Below are positions 1 through 8,231 of a stretch of DNA of 39,558 bases, piece by piece. This DNA comes from OMIS01 sp964443885. Its GTDB lineage: Bacteria; Patescibacteriota; Microgenomatia; UBA1400; PJMF01. Under the pieces are notes generated by a model. It was not told where the DNA came from. It saw only the letters and a list, made by a program, of their open reading frames with translations, and ran no database searches. A program made the translations under genes and the position numbers. The stretch lies in assembly GCA_964443885.1 (NCBI GenBank), contig CAYUES010000005.1:1-39558 (forward strand), in the 5' to 3' direction. Within the stretch, counting starts at the first letter, position 1. Each line of letters starts with the position of its first letter.

Positions 1-1233
1 GCCATCAGCACTGTCAGCATAGCGCAGATACGGCATTGATTCGGGTTGGGTAACGGTTTTACCACGGCGAATCGGCCGCTGCATCAAGGTTTCAAGCCTG
101 CTGGTTGGAATACTGTAGTGAGACTCGGAAAGGACTTTGTCTGAAAGCACGATCACTGGAGTTTGATAGATATCTGCCAAGTCAAATGCTTTCATCGTTA
201 AGTCCAGCATTTCTTCAGGATCACCAGGTGCAATCACGATTTTGGGAAACTCACCATGGCCAGCGTAGGTGGCAAACAACAAATCACCTTGTTCGGTCCA
301 GGTCGGCATACCGGTGGCCGGACCAGGGCGTTGGGCCAAGAAAATAATCAGAGGCAACTCTGCAATACCCGCATAAGAAATCGTTTCAGCCATCAAGGCA
401 AAACCTCCACCTGAAGTTCCCGTTGCGGCACGGACACCTGTAAACGAAGCGCCGAGCGCTTCATTAACCACTCCAATTTCATCTTCAGCATGACGGACAA
501 CCATCCCCGTTTTTTTCTGCCAACCAGCCAGAATTTCTACCACCGAAGACGATGGAGACATTGGATAGGCGGAGTAGAACTTGCAGTCGGCGGCCACGGC
601 ACCCAAAGAAAAGGCATCATTGCCAGCCAAAATGGCGCGGCGTTCAGGATTTTCTTGATATGCCAGCACCGTCGTCACTTCAGACGCAAAGTTCTCTGAA
701 ACATACTCATAGCCAGCTCGTGCGCAGTTAATATTGGTAGCAACAACTTCATCACCTTTACGTTTGAACTCGATCGTAATTAAGTCTTCGAGGATGTTGA
801 GGCGACCACCAAGCAGCGCAAAACTGGCTCCCAACCCGATCATGTTCACCATCACTTTTTCAGCCTTCAAGTCATTGAGAATTTCTTGCATCGGTACGCC
901 AATTTTTTTGGCAGTAGTGTCGGGATCAAAACTGGCGGAGTCATAAATCACGGTGCTACTTGGAGCCAAGCGGTCTTTGTGCAAGTTGAAAGTCAGTTCA
1001 TCAAAACAAACCAGTGAATCAATCACGTACTTGACCATGCCGACAGGGTCTTTGCAGATATTTACTTCGTAGGTATTGTGGCCACCCTTGATCAGAGAAG
1101 GATACTCGGCGTAGTCAAAAATATGGTAGCCAGAGCGAGTGGCAAGGCGGCTCAACGTCAGACCAGTTGTCATCACGCCCAGACCAGCTGGCGCGCCGAT
1201 TTTCCATAAAAACTGTTGAGAGACGGTTTGCAT
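1..1233 (-). CDS. 2-oxoacid:ferredoxin oxidoreductase subunit alpha (partial, 3' end outside window)
   Basis: The minus strand is open from ATG at 1233 to the window edge (411 codons, no stop seen). The N-terminal part looks like the gamma-type domain of 2-oxoacid:ferredoxin oxidoreductases (GAPAGLGVMTTG, then EYPSLIKGGHNTY). From about residue 200 the alpha pyrimidine-binding domain follows (GNDAFSLGAVAADCKFYSAY, then PMSPSSS, EDEIGVVNEALGAS, TGTSGGGFALMAE and RPGPATGMPT). The gamma-alpha fused order is that of KorA-type subunits. The enzyme family oxidatively decarboxylates a 2-oxoacid (pyruvate or 2-oxoglutarate) to an acyl-CoA and passes electrons to ferredoxin or flavodoxin. The substrate cannot be told from this part. 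The beta subunit is expected to the left, outside the window. A flavodoxin gene lies 33 nt upstream on the same strand and is a plausible electron acceptor (inference). Confidence 0.9.
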   Translation of the reverse strand, partial: MQTVSQQFLWKIGAPAGLGVMTTGLTLSRLATRSGYHIFDYAEYPSLIKGGHNTYEVNICKDPVGMVKYVIDSLVCFDELTFNLHKDRLAPSSTVIYDSASFDPDTTAKKIGVPMQEILNDLKAEKVMVNMIGLGASFALLGGRLNILEDLITIEFKRKGDEVVATNINCARAGYEYVSENFASEVTTVLAYQENPERRAILAGNDAFSLGAVAADCKFYSAYPMSPSSSVVEILAGWQKKTGMVVRHAEDEIGVVNEALGASFTGVRAATGTSGGGFALMAETISYAGIAELPLIIFLAQRPGPATGMPTWTEQGDLLFATYAGHGEFPKIVIAPGDPEEMLDLTMKAFDLADIYQTPVIVLSDKVLSESHYSIPTSRLETLMQRPIRRGKTVTQPESMPYLRYADSADG

Positions 1234-1240
1234 GGGTTTA

Positions 1241-1246
1241 AGTATA
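1241..1246 (-). promoter_or_regulatory. -10 element TATACT of the oxidoreductase alpha gene
   Basis: TATACT on the minus strand ends 7 nt before ATG 1233, with no Shine-Dalgarno sequence between. This predicts an almost leaderless transcript starting inside the flavodoxin-oxidoreductase gap. Confidence 0.5.
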
Positions 1247-1266
1247 CAACAGAAGTTTCGAAAGAT

Positions 1267-1728
1267 TTACTCTTGTAATTTTGCAGCCACAGCGCGAGCC
1301 CACTCGCGGACTTTTTTAGAGGCTTCATCCTCAAACATATAGAATTGATCAATCTTGAGTGACTCGATAAATAAATGGCCTTGAAAACGTTCGACGATCT
1401 TTTCTAGATGAGCCACTGCGCCGCAGAAGTAGGTATAACTACTGTCTCCCAGACCGAGTACCGCAAACTTCTTGCCAGGGAAGCTCGAGTCGGCAGTTAC
1501 TGAATTAAACAATAAATAATCTTCGTGTGGCTGGCCTTGTTCGCCATGATAGTCCCAACTTGGTGAAGCCAAGATCACCACCGCTGCATTTTGGAGATGG
1601 GTGACGTGGGCGTCGCGCGCCAAGACCAACTCGACTGTATGGCCAGCTGCTTGGAGCTCCTCAGCTGCTAGATGAACTGCTGTAAAAGTACTATTGGAGT
1701 AGGTGGCGTAGACGATCAGAATATTCAT
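1267..1728 (-). CDS. Flavodoxin-like protein
   Basis: 153 aa, the length of a short-chain flavodoxin. The N-terminus MNILIVYATYSNST is a first beta strand followed by an FMN phosphate-binding loop (T/S-x-T/S-x-[NST] type). SPSWDYHGEQGQPHEDY (about residues 55-72) and GLGDSSYTYFCGA (about 93-105) match the two FMN isoalloxazine loops of flavodoxins (usually tW..GE.p.D and GLGdq..y). The protein should be a soluble one- or two-electron carrier. It lies directly upstream of the 2-oxoacid:ferredoxin oxidoreductase alpha gene, so it may serve that enzyme; this is inference. A TATAAT box sits 30 nt upstream of ATG 1728 and an AGGA stands before the start, making this a leadered gene, unlike many of its neighbours. 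Confidence 0.85.
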   Translation of the reverse strand: MNILIVYATYSNSTFTAVHLAAEELQAAGHTVELVLARDAHVTHLQNAAVVILASPSWDYHGEQGQPHEDYLLFNSVTADSSFPGKKFAVLGLGDSSYTYFCGAVAHLEKIVERFQGHLFIESLKIDQFYMFEDEASKKVREWARAVAAKLQE

Positions 1729-1758
1729 AAAGTTCCTGTTGTGATCTGCAATTATTTC

Positions 1759-1764
1759 ATTATA
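1759..1764 (-). promoter_or_regulatory. -10 element TATAAT of the flavodoxin gene
   Basis: TATAAT on the minus strand lies 30 nt before ATG 1728. An AGGA sequence lies about 8 nt before the ATG, so this is a conventional leadered start. Confidence 0.45.
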
Positions 1765-1814
1765 CGACAGATGAAGAATCCGTGCAGAAGCTGTTGAGTA
1801 GTAAGGGAGGGGGA

Positions 1815-2483
1815 TTATTTTACAAATACTGCGGTTGCCCCCAACCGTGTCAGGTCGCCATGGCCGGGTAGAATGGTAGTTTCTGCACCGACATTTTTCA
1901 GTTTTTCCCAGGACTCATGTAGTTGTAAAACACTCGAATAGCGAAAGTCTGTCCGTGGAAATGTGTCTTTAAATAAAGTATCTCCAGTCAATACAATTTT
2001 AGTTTCTGAGTAAATTTGTAATCCATCAATAAAAACGCGTACTTCGGGTTTTGAGATAAAACAGACACTGCCGGGAGTGTGGCCTGGCGTCTCCAAAACT
2101 GTCAGCGAAACTTCACCGAACGTAACTACCTCGCCCTCAACAAACGAGTGCGTGGGCGTCGGCACTGGATCGACCGAGTGCTTGAGCCAATGTTGGGCGC
2201 TTTTCTGAGCAGTTTTGATGAGTGGTAAGTCTTTTTCGTGCAGATAGACTGGTACCGCAAAGTTCAAGTTGAGCTCGAGCAAACCGAGACAGTGATCGAA
2301 GTGTCCATGGGTGAGCAGAATCGCCGAAAGCTGTAAATTATTTTCCAAAATAAACTCACTCAACATCCCACCGCTGTCGGCAGGATCGATAATTACCGCA
2401 TCGTTGGTAAGCGCGTCCCAGGCGATGTAGCAGTTGGTCTGTAGTTCGCCTAGATTGAAGGTTTTGATGTAGAGGTCGTGCAT
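1815..2483 (-). CDS. MBL-fold metallo-hydrolase (glyoxalase II-like)
   Basis: 222 aa with the full metal-binding set of the metallo-beta-lactamase fold: THGHFDH (H59, H61, D63, H64), the ETPGHTPGSVCF loop near residue 130, GDTLF and the late PGHGD. The N-terminus (LGELQTNCYIAWD, then VIIDPAD) is typical of the GloB/YcbL subgroup that hydrolyses thioesters such as lactoylglutathione, though the real substrate is unknown. The length fits the short YcbL class rather than full-length glyoxalase II. It is predicted cytosolic with two metal ions. The start is the only good ATG before the first strand. It is on the same strand as the flanking flavodoxin and S2P genes. Confidence 0.85.
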   Translation of the reverse strand: MHDLYIKTFNLGELQTNCYIAWDALTNDAVIIDPADSGGMLSEFILENNLQLSAILLTHGHFDHCLGLLELNLNFAVPVYLHEKDLPLIKTAQKSAQHWLKHSVDPVPTPTHSFVEGEVVTFGEVSLTVLETPGHTPGSVCFISKPEVRVFIDGLQIYSETKIVLTGDTLFKDTFPRTDFRYSSVLQLHESWEKLKNVGAETTILPGHGDLTRLGATAVFVK

Positions 2484-2538
2484 ATGAGCGTTGGTAAACT
2501 CTTACTGAGATTTACTTCAAGATTAGAAAGGAAAATAA

Positions 2539-3198
2539 TTACCCCCAAATAGCAAAAGCGAGTGCATAGTACAACGCTGATACAAACTCAATTACCGGCG
2601 AGATCAAGAGTGAAACTGCTGAAACCCCTGCAAACGGGAAGATTAACGCAATTAAAATGAAAGTACCATAGTTATTCATCAAGACGTCGTACTCCCAGGC
2701 TAGGTTACGTGGTAAGAGTGCAAATAAAATCTTGCTTCCATCCAAAGGATAGACAGGAACGAGGTTGAAGATGGCCAAGACACAGTTATAAGTAATGCCG
2801 AGCTGGAGAACCAAGCCTACGATCGTGCTGGGCAGCGAAAGTGCGGTTCCCACAAATGGCACAATCAACACAATTGCGAGCGCAAAGAGTAAATTAGAAA
2901 CGGGCCCTGCTAGTGCAATGATTGCGGCATCTCGGACTGGGTTCTTGAGGTTGAGTGGGGCAAACTGGACTGGTCTTCCCCAACCAAATCCTACAAAAAA
3001 CAACAGAGCAGTACCAAGTGGGTCGAGATGGGAAAGGGGATTTAACGTGACTCGACCTTGGTAGCGCGGTGTTGGATCACCGAGATGATCGGCCATCCAG
3101 GCGTGAGCAAACTCATGAATCGTGATTGCCAAGACGATGATTACAGCCACAATAAAGAAAACAACTGGTGATGAAAAGAGGAGGCTAAAAAGTCCCAT
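2539..3198 (-). CDS. Site-2 protease family (M50) membrane metalloprotease
   Basis: 219 aa polytopic membrane protein. The zinc motif HEFAH is at residues 28-32, inside the first membrane helix. The second M50 motif, NLVPVYPLDGSKI (about residues 142-154), supplies the third zinc ligand in LDG. Four to five hydrophobic segments are visible. The length and lack of a PDZ domain place it in the compact YwhC/Rip-like M50 group, which cleaves membrane-embedded substrates. GDPTPRYQGRVTLNPLSHLDPLG after the first motif is typical of this subgroup. The substrate is unknown. ATG 3198 is preceded by a TATAAT box only 6 nt away. Confidence 0.9.
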   Translation of the reverse strand: MGLFSLLFSSPVVFFIVAVIIVLAITIHEFAHAWMADHLGDPTPRYQGRVTLNPLSHLDPLGTALLFFVGFGWGRPVQFAPLNLKNPVRDAAIIALAGPVSNLLFALAIVLIVPFVGTALSLPSTIVGLVLQLGITYNCVLAIFNLVPVYPLDGSKILFALLPRNLAWEYDVLMNNYGTFILIALIFPFAGVSAVSLLISPVIEFVSALYYALAFAIWG

Positions 3199-3204
3199 GG
3201 GTAC

Positions 3205-3210
3205 ATTATA
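3205..3210 (-). promoter_or_regulatory. -10 element TATAAT, leaderless spacing, site-2 protease gene
   Basis: Perfect TATAAT on the minus strand, ending 6 nt before ATG 3198. The usual distance from -10 to +1 puts the transcription start on the A of the start codon. Confidence 0.6.
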
Positions 3211-3299
3211 CCAAGGAATGGTTTTCGAGTAACTACCCGCAGCATTCTAGGTGAGGTAAAGTTTGATAACTTCTGCTTGGTTTCGTCAGAAGCCCATGA

Positions 3300-3305
3300 T
3301 ATAAT
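3300..3305 (+). promoter_or_regulatory. -10 element TATAAT of rpmB
   Basis: Perfect TATAAT ending 9 nt before ATG 3315. TTGGTT at 3278-3283 is a possible -35 with a 16-bp spacer. There is no Shine-Dalgarno sequence. Confidence 0.6.
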
Positions 3306-3314
3306 CCCTCAGTT

Positions 3315-3533
3315 ATGTCATACGCCTTCAAATTCCCAGTACAAGCTAGTGTCGGAAACAAAGTTTCCCACGCCAAGAATCGTAGTAAGCGCACCTTCAA
3401 GTACAACTTACATACCGTGACCGTAATGGTGGATGGTATTAAGAAACGCTTAAAAGTTCCTGCAAAAGTCGTCAAGATGCTCCGCAAAAGTGGCGTCACT
3501 ACTCACTGGAAAAAACCTCAAGCAGCAGCCTAG
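3315..3533 (+). CDS. rpmB: 50S ribosomal protein L28 (bL28)
   Basis: 72 aa, close to the usual 60-78 aa of bL28. The diagnostic block NKVSHAKNRSKRTFKYNLHT (residues 16-35) matches the family's N.vSHa.nkTKR.F.pNlq signature. It is followed by the basic strand-rich C-terminus ending with KVVKMLRKSGV. bL28 is a structural protein of the large subunit near the E site. The N-terminus lacks the zinc-binding cysteines (C+ form) that some bL28 proteins have. It is a single-gene unit with its own TATAAT box, divergent from the site-2 protease gene. Confidence 0.93.
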   Translation: MSYAFKFPVQASVGNKVSHAKNRSKRTFKYNLHTVTVMVDGIKKRLKVPAKVVKMLRKSGVTTHWKKPQAAA

Positions 3534-3563
3534 TTTGCCTGCAGTTATATTTCTTTAATAAAA

Positions 3564-3608
3564 TATTATCCTGAATTCAAGTCCGAATAACTTGCGTTTT
3601 TATTTTTA
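3564..3608 (+). terminator. Weak possible terminator after rpmB
   Basis: A short dyad CAAGT/ACTTG with a 7-nt loop lies at about 3579-3595, followed by GCG and a T-rich run. The stem is only 5 bp, so this is a weak call. Confidence 0.25.
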
Positions 3609-3611
3609 TTG

Positions 3612-3634
3612 GTTCATACTACTTCTATATGAAC
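3612..3634. promoter_or_regulatory. Palindrome over the -10 box and start codon (possible operator)
   Basis: GTTCATA (3612-3618) and TATGAAC (3628-3634) are perfect 7-bp inverted arms separated by 9 nt. The left arm overlaps the -10-like CATACT (3615-3620), which ends 8 nt before ATG 3629. The right arm covers the ATG. A repressor binding here would block the promoter, or the arms could form a hairpin at the 5' end of the mRNA. Confidence 0.35.
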
Positions 3635-4288
3635 GAAACACTACCTCCACAGAAATATAATCCTGACGCAGCTGGACAGGCTGGTATAGCTGCGGAGGAG
3701 AGACCTGTTGAAGTTGCTGATGAGTCTTTTGACAAAAAAGAAGCTACTTTACCTGACGGTACTCAAATTACTTGGGGTGGCTCACAGCCGTCACAGCCTG
3801 TTGAGCAGCAACAACAACCTGGATCACCACCAGATTTGGGAACGACTGATGAAGGATTAGCAGTACTACAACAGGAAAGAGCTGCTGAGAATGCAGCTCC
3901 AACAACCTTAACTGGTATTTATGTAGATAACCCTGATGGTTCTAGAACAAATTTAGTTGAAGGTCAAAAACAAGTTCCAGTTGATCCTGCTGAAGCTACT
4001 AGTCATATAACCGGCTTTGAACCTTATAACCCAGGCTACACAGTTGATGAAAAAGGACGTCCAATAATTGTTCCTAAGATAGAGGTTCCATCTGGTTCTC
4101 AAGAAGACAATCCAGTAGATTCTACTGATGGTCATAGCATCCTCGATGCAAATGGTAATACTGGCGGAGGTGCTACCGTGATTGATAGTAGGCCGGTTAG
4201 TGAACCTACATCTAAAGTTGAAGATAAAGATAAAGATGAATCCGGAAAACTAGACTTTTCTGGATTGAACGGCAAGAATAATCCGTAA
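3629..4288 (+). CDS. Hypothetical Pro/Gln/Asp-rich low-complexity protein
   Basis: 219 aa with no domain I recognise. It is acidic and probably largely disordered. It has a Gln/Pro stretch (QPVEQQQQPGSPPD, about residues 56-69), repeated short elements such as VDNPDGSRTN and VDEKGRPIIVPKIEVPSG, and an Asp/Lys-rich C-terminus (KVEDKDKDESGKLDFSGLNG). No signal peptide or membrane span is visible. The stop codon directly abuts the stop codon of the convergent fmt gene. Its A+T-richer codon use compared with fmt and def is typical of the lineage-specific hypothetical genes in this window. It is plausibly real because it is a long open frame with its own -10-like box. Confidence 0.65.
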   Translation: MNETLPPQKYNPDAAGQAGIAAEERPVEVADESFDKKEATLPDGTQITWGGSQPSQPVEQQQQPGSPPDLGTTDEGLAVLQQERAAENAAPTTLTGIYVDNPDGSRTNLVEGQKQVPVDPAEATSHITGFEPYNPGYTVDEKGRPIIVPKIEVPSGSQEDNPVDSTDGHSILDANGNTGGGATVIDSRPVSEPTSKVEDKDKDESGKLDFSGLNGKNNP

Positions 4289-5383
4289 TTACTTGATGAT
4301 ATTTTTAACTTCTTGCCACTGAGCTGCTTGTTTGCCAGCAACCTGGACTCGGTCGAGTCGCAATACTTCATTTTCTAGTACTGTACTCAAGATCTTCATA
4401 CGCTGTTCTCCTGACTCTGTAGGAATGACTGTCCACACGCCAGGCCAGGGTGCAAGTGCTTTCGTGGCATGAAAAGTAAATGAGGCAACTGATGTATGTG
4501 AATTGAGTGCAGCGGCCAGAATCGGTGAGAGCGAAGCGTTGGCTACATTTTCGCTACTTTCACGATCGGAAGTCGTCCCAATGAATGTGCGAACTACTGA
4601 GACGGTGTCAACTTCTTTGCCTTCCATTGCAGCCTTCACCAACTCCCAAGGCACAAAACCGTCTTGTTTGGTGAATCGGCTAGCAGTTGGCGTCGGTGAG
4701 TCAAGCGGTTGCGGCTGGGGGGTAATCTGGCCTTGAGCGAGTTTTTTCAAGATTTCAGGCAGCTCTGCCGCCACTAGTGCAAATCCAGCATTGTAGTACT
4801 CAGTCTGTGTCCAGTTGGGATCAACTGCAAAGGGCAGCTGGGTGACGATGTCGCCTTGATCGAGCAAGTCATTCATCACGATCACACTCACCGAAGATTC
4901 TGATTCGCCGTAAAGCAGGACAAATTGGCCAGGTGAGCTACCGCGCCACTTGGGCAGACTAGAAGGGTGAATATTAATTGGCGCAGTTTTTGGGAAAGCG
5001 AGCAGCCAGTTTGGGACAAAGTAGCCGAAGTCGACGACGAGCAGAAAGTCAGGTCGAGTAACTGCAGGTGGTTTTTTTTCTGGGTGTGTCTGATCGGTTT
5101 TATCTTGCGGGCTCGATGCTGCTTGAGTCCGCGACTCCAACTCACTTTCTAATTCTTTTCTCACTTGTAAATCAATTTTTTTATCGACCAAAACTACAGG
5201 GATTTCGTGATCAACTGCAAACTGGTGTAGCGGATTGGGAGTAATTTCTTGTTTGCGGCCAACTGGTTTGGGAAGGGGAGTGACAACCGAAACAATCTCA
5301 AAGTCAGGATTATTTCGTAGACTTTCCGCACAAAGGCGAGTGTGACTAGTTGAGCCAGCGATGACGACGGTGTATTTAGCCAT
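4289..5383 (-). CDS. fmt: Methionyl-tRNA formyltransferase
   Basis: 364 aa. It transfers a formyl group from 10-formyl-THF to initiator Met-tRNA. The N-terminal Rossmann-like domain starts with MAKYTVVIAGSTSHTRLCAESL. The catalytic motif region reads NIHPSSLPKWRGSSPGQFVLL, matching the family's N.H.SLLP.yRG..P with the catalytic Asn and His. The later DLLDQGDI supplies the catalytic Asp. The C-terminal OB-like domain follows around residue 250. At 364 aa it is longer than the usual ~310, because of a charged insert (about residues 75-105, EKKPPAVTRP) and a Pro-rich linker. I chose ATG 5383 because the conserved strand begins there; the open frame continues upstream into def. It lies 10 nt after def, the classic def-fmt pair. 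Confidence 0.92.
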   Translation of the reverse strand: MAKYTVVIAGSTSHTRLCAESLRNNPDFEIVSVVTPLPKPVGRKQEITPNPLHQFAVDHEIPVVLVDKKIDLQVRKELESELESRTQAASSPQDKTDQTHPEKKPPAVTRPDFLLVVDFGYFVPNWLLAFPKTAPINIHPSSLPKWRGSSPGQFVLLYGESESSVSVIVMNDLLDQGDIVTQLPFAVDPNWTQTEYYNAGFALVAAELPEILKKLAQGQITPQPQPLDSPTPTASRFTKQDGFVPWELVKAAMEGKEVDTVSVVRTFIGTTSDRESSENVANASLSPILAAALNSHTSVASFTFHATKALAPWPGVWTVIPTESGEQRMKILSTVLENEVLRLDRVQVAGKQAAQWQEVKNIIK

Positions 5384-5393
5384 ACTAGATTCT

Positions 5394-5954
5394 TTAAACA
5401 TACTGCAACAGCGTTTTATCGATCTCTTCCATCTTTTTTTTGCCTTCAACTTCTTGATAGAGCGGCAAGTTAAGGCGCAGTGAGTAATCAATAAACAGCA
5501 CGCCATCTAAGTGATCAAGTTCGTGCTGAATAACGCGCGCACCATAGTCTTCAAATTGTTCTTTTTTTTTGATCAATTCATTGTTTTTTACAAACTGATA
5601 CTCCAACTCCACCCACTCCCAACGTGGCACCGGGCCGTAAATACCAGGAATGGAAAGACAGCCTTCTAGGTATGGTTCTTCAGGATCGGGGCCGAGCGTC
5701 ACTTGCTGACTGTGATCAGTGATAACTGGATTAATAAGTGAGCGTAGTTCACGATTATGTTCAACAATATTGATCGCGAAAATACGTTTCAATTTGTCTA
5801 CCTGGGGTGCGGCCAAACCGACACCCTTTGGGTTGCGGGTTTCCAGCAATGTTTCTTCTAAGTCTTTCAAAAACTCGGTTAGTTTTTTATCCACCACCGT
5901 CACTGGTGTGGCGACCTGGCGCAGTGTGGGATGGGGGACGGTAATAATTTTCAT
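5394..5954 (-). CDS. def: Peptide deformylase
   Basis: 186 aa. It removes the formyl group from N-terminal formyl-Met using a metal ion. All three family motifs are present: GVGLAAPQ (residues 44-51), EGCLSIPG (metal Cys) and QHELDHLDG (two metal His and catalytic Glu). ATG 5954 (MKIITVPHPTLRQ) aligns with the family's usual start, although the frame is open 14 codons further upstream. There is a short insert with a Lys/Glu run between motifs 2 and 3 (KNNELIKKKEQFED). It is cotranscribed with fmt just downstream. Possible -10 sequences are TACTAC 7 nt and TATACT 22 nt upstream of the start; I cannot choose between them. Confidence 0.95.
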   Translation of the reverse strand: MKIITVPHPTLRQVATPVTVVDKKLTEFLKDLEETLLETRNPKGVGLAAPQVDKLKRIFAINIVEHNRELRSLINPVITDHSQQVTLGPDPEEPYLEGCLSIPGIYGPVPRWEWVELEYQFVKNNELIKKKEQFEDYGARVIQHELDHLDGVLFIDYSLRLNLPLYQEVEGKKKMEEIDKTLLQYV

Positions 5955-6012
5955 GGTTTGTGTAGTACCTGTTGTTAGTATAAATGGTGACACCATCTAG
6001 GTTTTACTTGTC

Positions 6013-8163
6013 CTATTTGAGCTGGGCAGAAAGTGTAGCGACTTTAGCTTGGGCTTCGAGATTTTCTGGATTCAATTTTTCAAGGATAAACTGCCATTCT
6101 TCAAGTGCTTTCTCGATTTCACCATTTTTTTCATAGGCGAGTGCAAGTTGAATCCGCGGTAGTTCGTAGTCAGCTTTTAGAGCGATGGATTTCTCTAAAT
6201 AAGCAATGCCTTCATCAACTTTATTCTGCCATAAACTCACCAGTCCCAGATTATACAACAACTTGGGGTCGGTTGGTGCTAAGAGATGTGCATTTTGTAG
6301 TGTTTGTTCAGCTTGCGGGAGGAGTGTAGGATTGAGTTGCGATAAATTAATCAGTACCCGTGCGCGTGTTTTGTAGTAGTTAATTTGGCGATCATTGAGG
6401 TCTAACGTAGCTTGGCTGGCAATCACTGCGCGATTGGTAAGTTCAGCAGCTTGAGTGGCAAATCCTGCATTAGAAAAGTGAACGGCATAGGTCGCGTATT
6501 CATTGGCTAAAGTATCGTAAAATAATGCTTCATCAGGATTTTTTTTGATTGCAATAGCAAGACTTTCGATGCCGTATGCAAGCTCTCCCTGGGCAAAAAA
6601 GGACTTTGCTCTGGTGTAGTGTACATCGGCACTGTGATACGAATATACTTTATAGAGTCCGATGATCCCAACGATACTAATACAAAGTAGCAGTGTGTAC
6701 TGCCAGTTGGTGAGCGTTGAGTCCCTGGTGAGTGGTTTGGAAAGTGTGGTGTCAAATAGCTCAGAAATTCCGAAGAATAAGAACATAAGAATTGTGACCA
6801 TCACCGTGGAAAAACCAAAAAAGTTTGAAACAGTTAATGCCGCCACACCCGCCAATAAACTTCCATACAGCAGTGCTCGGTCATATTTTTCTAATGCAAG
6901 TACTTTGTAGGCGCGTTGCAGCGTAAAGATTGAGAAAGAGATAAGCAGGACGCAGTAGCTAAGCAGCCCGACAATGCCAGTGGTGGCCAAGAAGTTAAGA
7001 AACTCGTTGTGAGCTTTATTGTATAAAAAGTCCCACTCAGAAACAGTGTTATGTGCAACTGGTCGGTCTTGATAGTAACTATAGGCAAATGTTTCAACTC
7101 CAGAACCCAAAATAGGATAGCGCTTCCAAACATCGATCGCACCTTTCCAAACAATTTTGCGAATTTCACCCGAGTCAGAACCACCAATTTCTAAGCGATT
7201 TGTGGGTGCTGGATCTGGCGTTGCCTCAGCTACTTGCTCAGTAACAGACGCACTTTGCGGTGAGAAAAATCTACTCAATCTGAGTGAAAAAGGGTGATCA
7301 ATAACCGTAAAAAGCACCAAGAAAATTGTGAAAATAGTCAGTACGGGCCAGTTCTTACTGTAAAACTCTCGTGGCTGAATTCGGCGCTCCTTCCACCACA
7401 CAAAGGTTGCAAAAATGCCATATATTGCTACCCCTAATCCCATTCCTAAAATACCTGAACGTGACCTGGTATATAAAACAGTGATGAAAAGTAACACTGT
7501 TAAAACAGTCCAAAATACTTTTTGCCAGATTTTTTTAGAAGTTTGACTCACATACATGCCCAGTGGTATCAATGTAATAAGATATGCTGCCAACCAGTTT
7601 GGTTGGCCAAAAGTGGCAAAGACACGGTTTCTGACATCCTGTACCCAACACTCTGTGCCAAAAGATTGACCGCCGGTAATAAGATAGCAACTAAGTGAGT
7701 GACCAAAGTGTTCAAAAATAGCATACACACTCACCAAAGTTGCGGCGCCAATAACTGTATATACAAAACCTTTGAGTTGCTTGACTTCAATATTGCTAAC
7801 AAATGCGTAGTACAAAGCTACATACGTAAAAGTTGAAAGTAGGCCACCGTGGAAACGTGTGTAGTAACCCAGGAGTGAAGTATACGGATGGATAGAGAAA
7901 AGTGTTGAAAGTAGCTGCGATAGAACAAAGAGTAAAATTGGGATATCAAGTTTTGTTTTCTTGAATATAAACTGCTTATACACGACCATTCGTACTCCCC
8001 ATAAAACCAGGATCACCAAGGTGAGTAGATAGGTAAGTATCATTTTATTAAACTCAAAGAGTTCTTCAGTGGTGAAAGTGAAAAATAAAGGCACGGTCAG
8101 TACTAATACATTGAATGTTCCGGTGATGAGTACTTGAAGCAGATCTGGTTTGAAGTTTTTCAT
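6013..8163 (-). CDS. O-antigen ligase/polymerase family membrane protein with C-terminal TPR repeats
   Basis: 716 aa. About 12 hydrophobic segments cover residues 10-500, and the large extracytoplasmic loop carries the Wzy_C/O-antigen ligase-type region (GSGVETFAYSYYQDRP, AHNEFLNFLATTGIVGLLSY). The AHNEfL motif is characteristic of WaaL/PglL-type ligases, where the His is catalytically important. From about residue 530 the protein becomes a helical TPR array (ARAKSFFAQGELAYGIESLAIAI-type units, then NLGLVSLWQNKVDEGIAYLEKSI). The family transfers lipid-linked glycans onto lipid A, protein or polymer. In a CPR cell without lipopolysaccharide the acceptor may be a surface protein or pilin (inference). 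There are no other glycan genes nearby. Confidence 0.85.
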   Translation of the reverse strand: MKNFKPDLLQVLITGTFNVLVLTVPLFFTFTTEELFEFNKMILTYLLTLVILVLWGVRMVVYKQFIFKKTKLDIPILLFVLSQLLSTLFSIHPYTSLLGYYTRFHGGLLSTFTYVALYYAFVSNIEVKQLKGFVYTVIGAATLVSVYAIFEHFGHSLSCYLITGGQSFGTECWVQDVRNRVFATFGQPNWLAAYLITLIPLGMYVSQTSKKIWQKVFWTVLTVLLFITVLYTRSRSGILGMGLGVAIYGIFATFVWWKERRIQPREFYSKNWPVLTIFTIFLVLFTVIDHPFSLRLSRFFSPQSASVTEQVAEATPDPAPTNRLEIGGSDSGEIRKIVWKGAIDVWKRYPILGSGVETFAYSYYQDRPVAHNTVSEWDFLYNKAHNEFLNFLATTGIVGLLSYCVLLISFSIFTLQRAYKVLALEKYDRALLYGSLLAGVAALTVSNFFGFSTVMVTILMFLFFGISELFDTTLSKPLTRDSTLTNWQYTLLLCISIVGIIGLYKVYSYHSADVHYTRAKSFFAQGELAYGIESLAIAIKKNPDEALFYDTLANEYATYAVHFSNAGFATQAAELTNRAVIASQATLDLNDRQINYYKTRARVLINLSQLNPTLLPQAEQTLQNAHLLAPTDPKLLYNLGLVSLWQNKVDEGIAYLEKSIALKADYELPRIQLALAYEKNGEIEKALEEWQFILEKLNPENLEAQAKVATLSAQLK

Positions 8164-8219
8164 GAAAGGAGTACGCTAGATTACTTATTAACGGCTTGTC
8201 TTATTTTATTCTTATATGT

Positions 8220-8225
8220 TATTCT
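8220..8225 (+). promoter_or_regulatory. -10 element TATTCT, leaderless spacing
   Basis: TATTCT ends exactly 6 nt before ATG 8232. This supports choosing that ATG over the in-frame ATG at 8196. Confidence 0.45.
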
Positions 8226-8231
8226 AAGTGC

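Noticed and set aside
5384..5506. Upstream extension of fmt into the def coding region
   Set aside because: The extra residues are Cys/Lys-rich and not like Fmt; the conserved first strand begins at ATG 5383.
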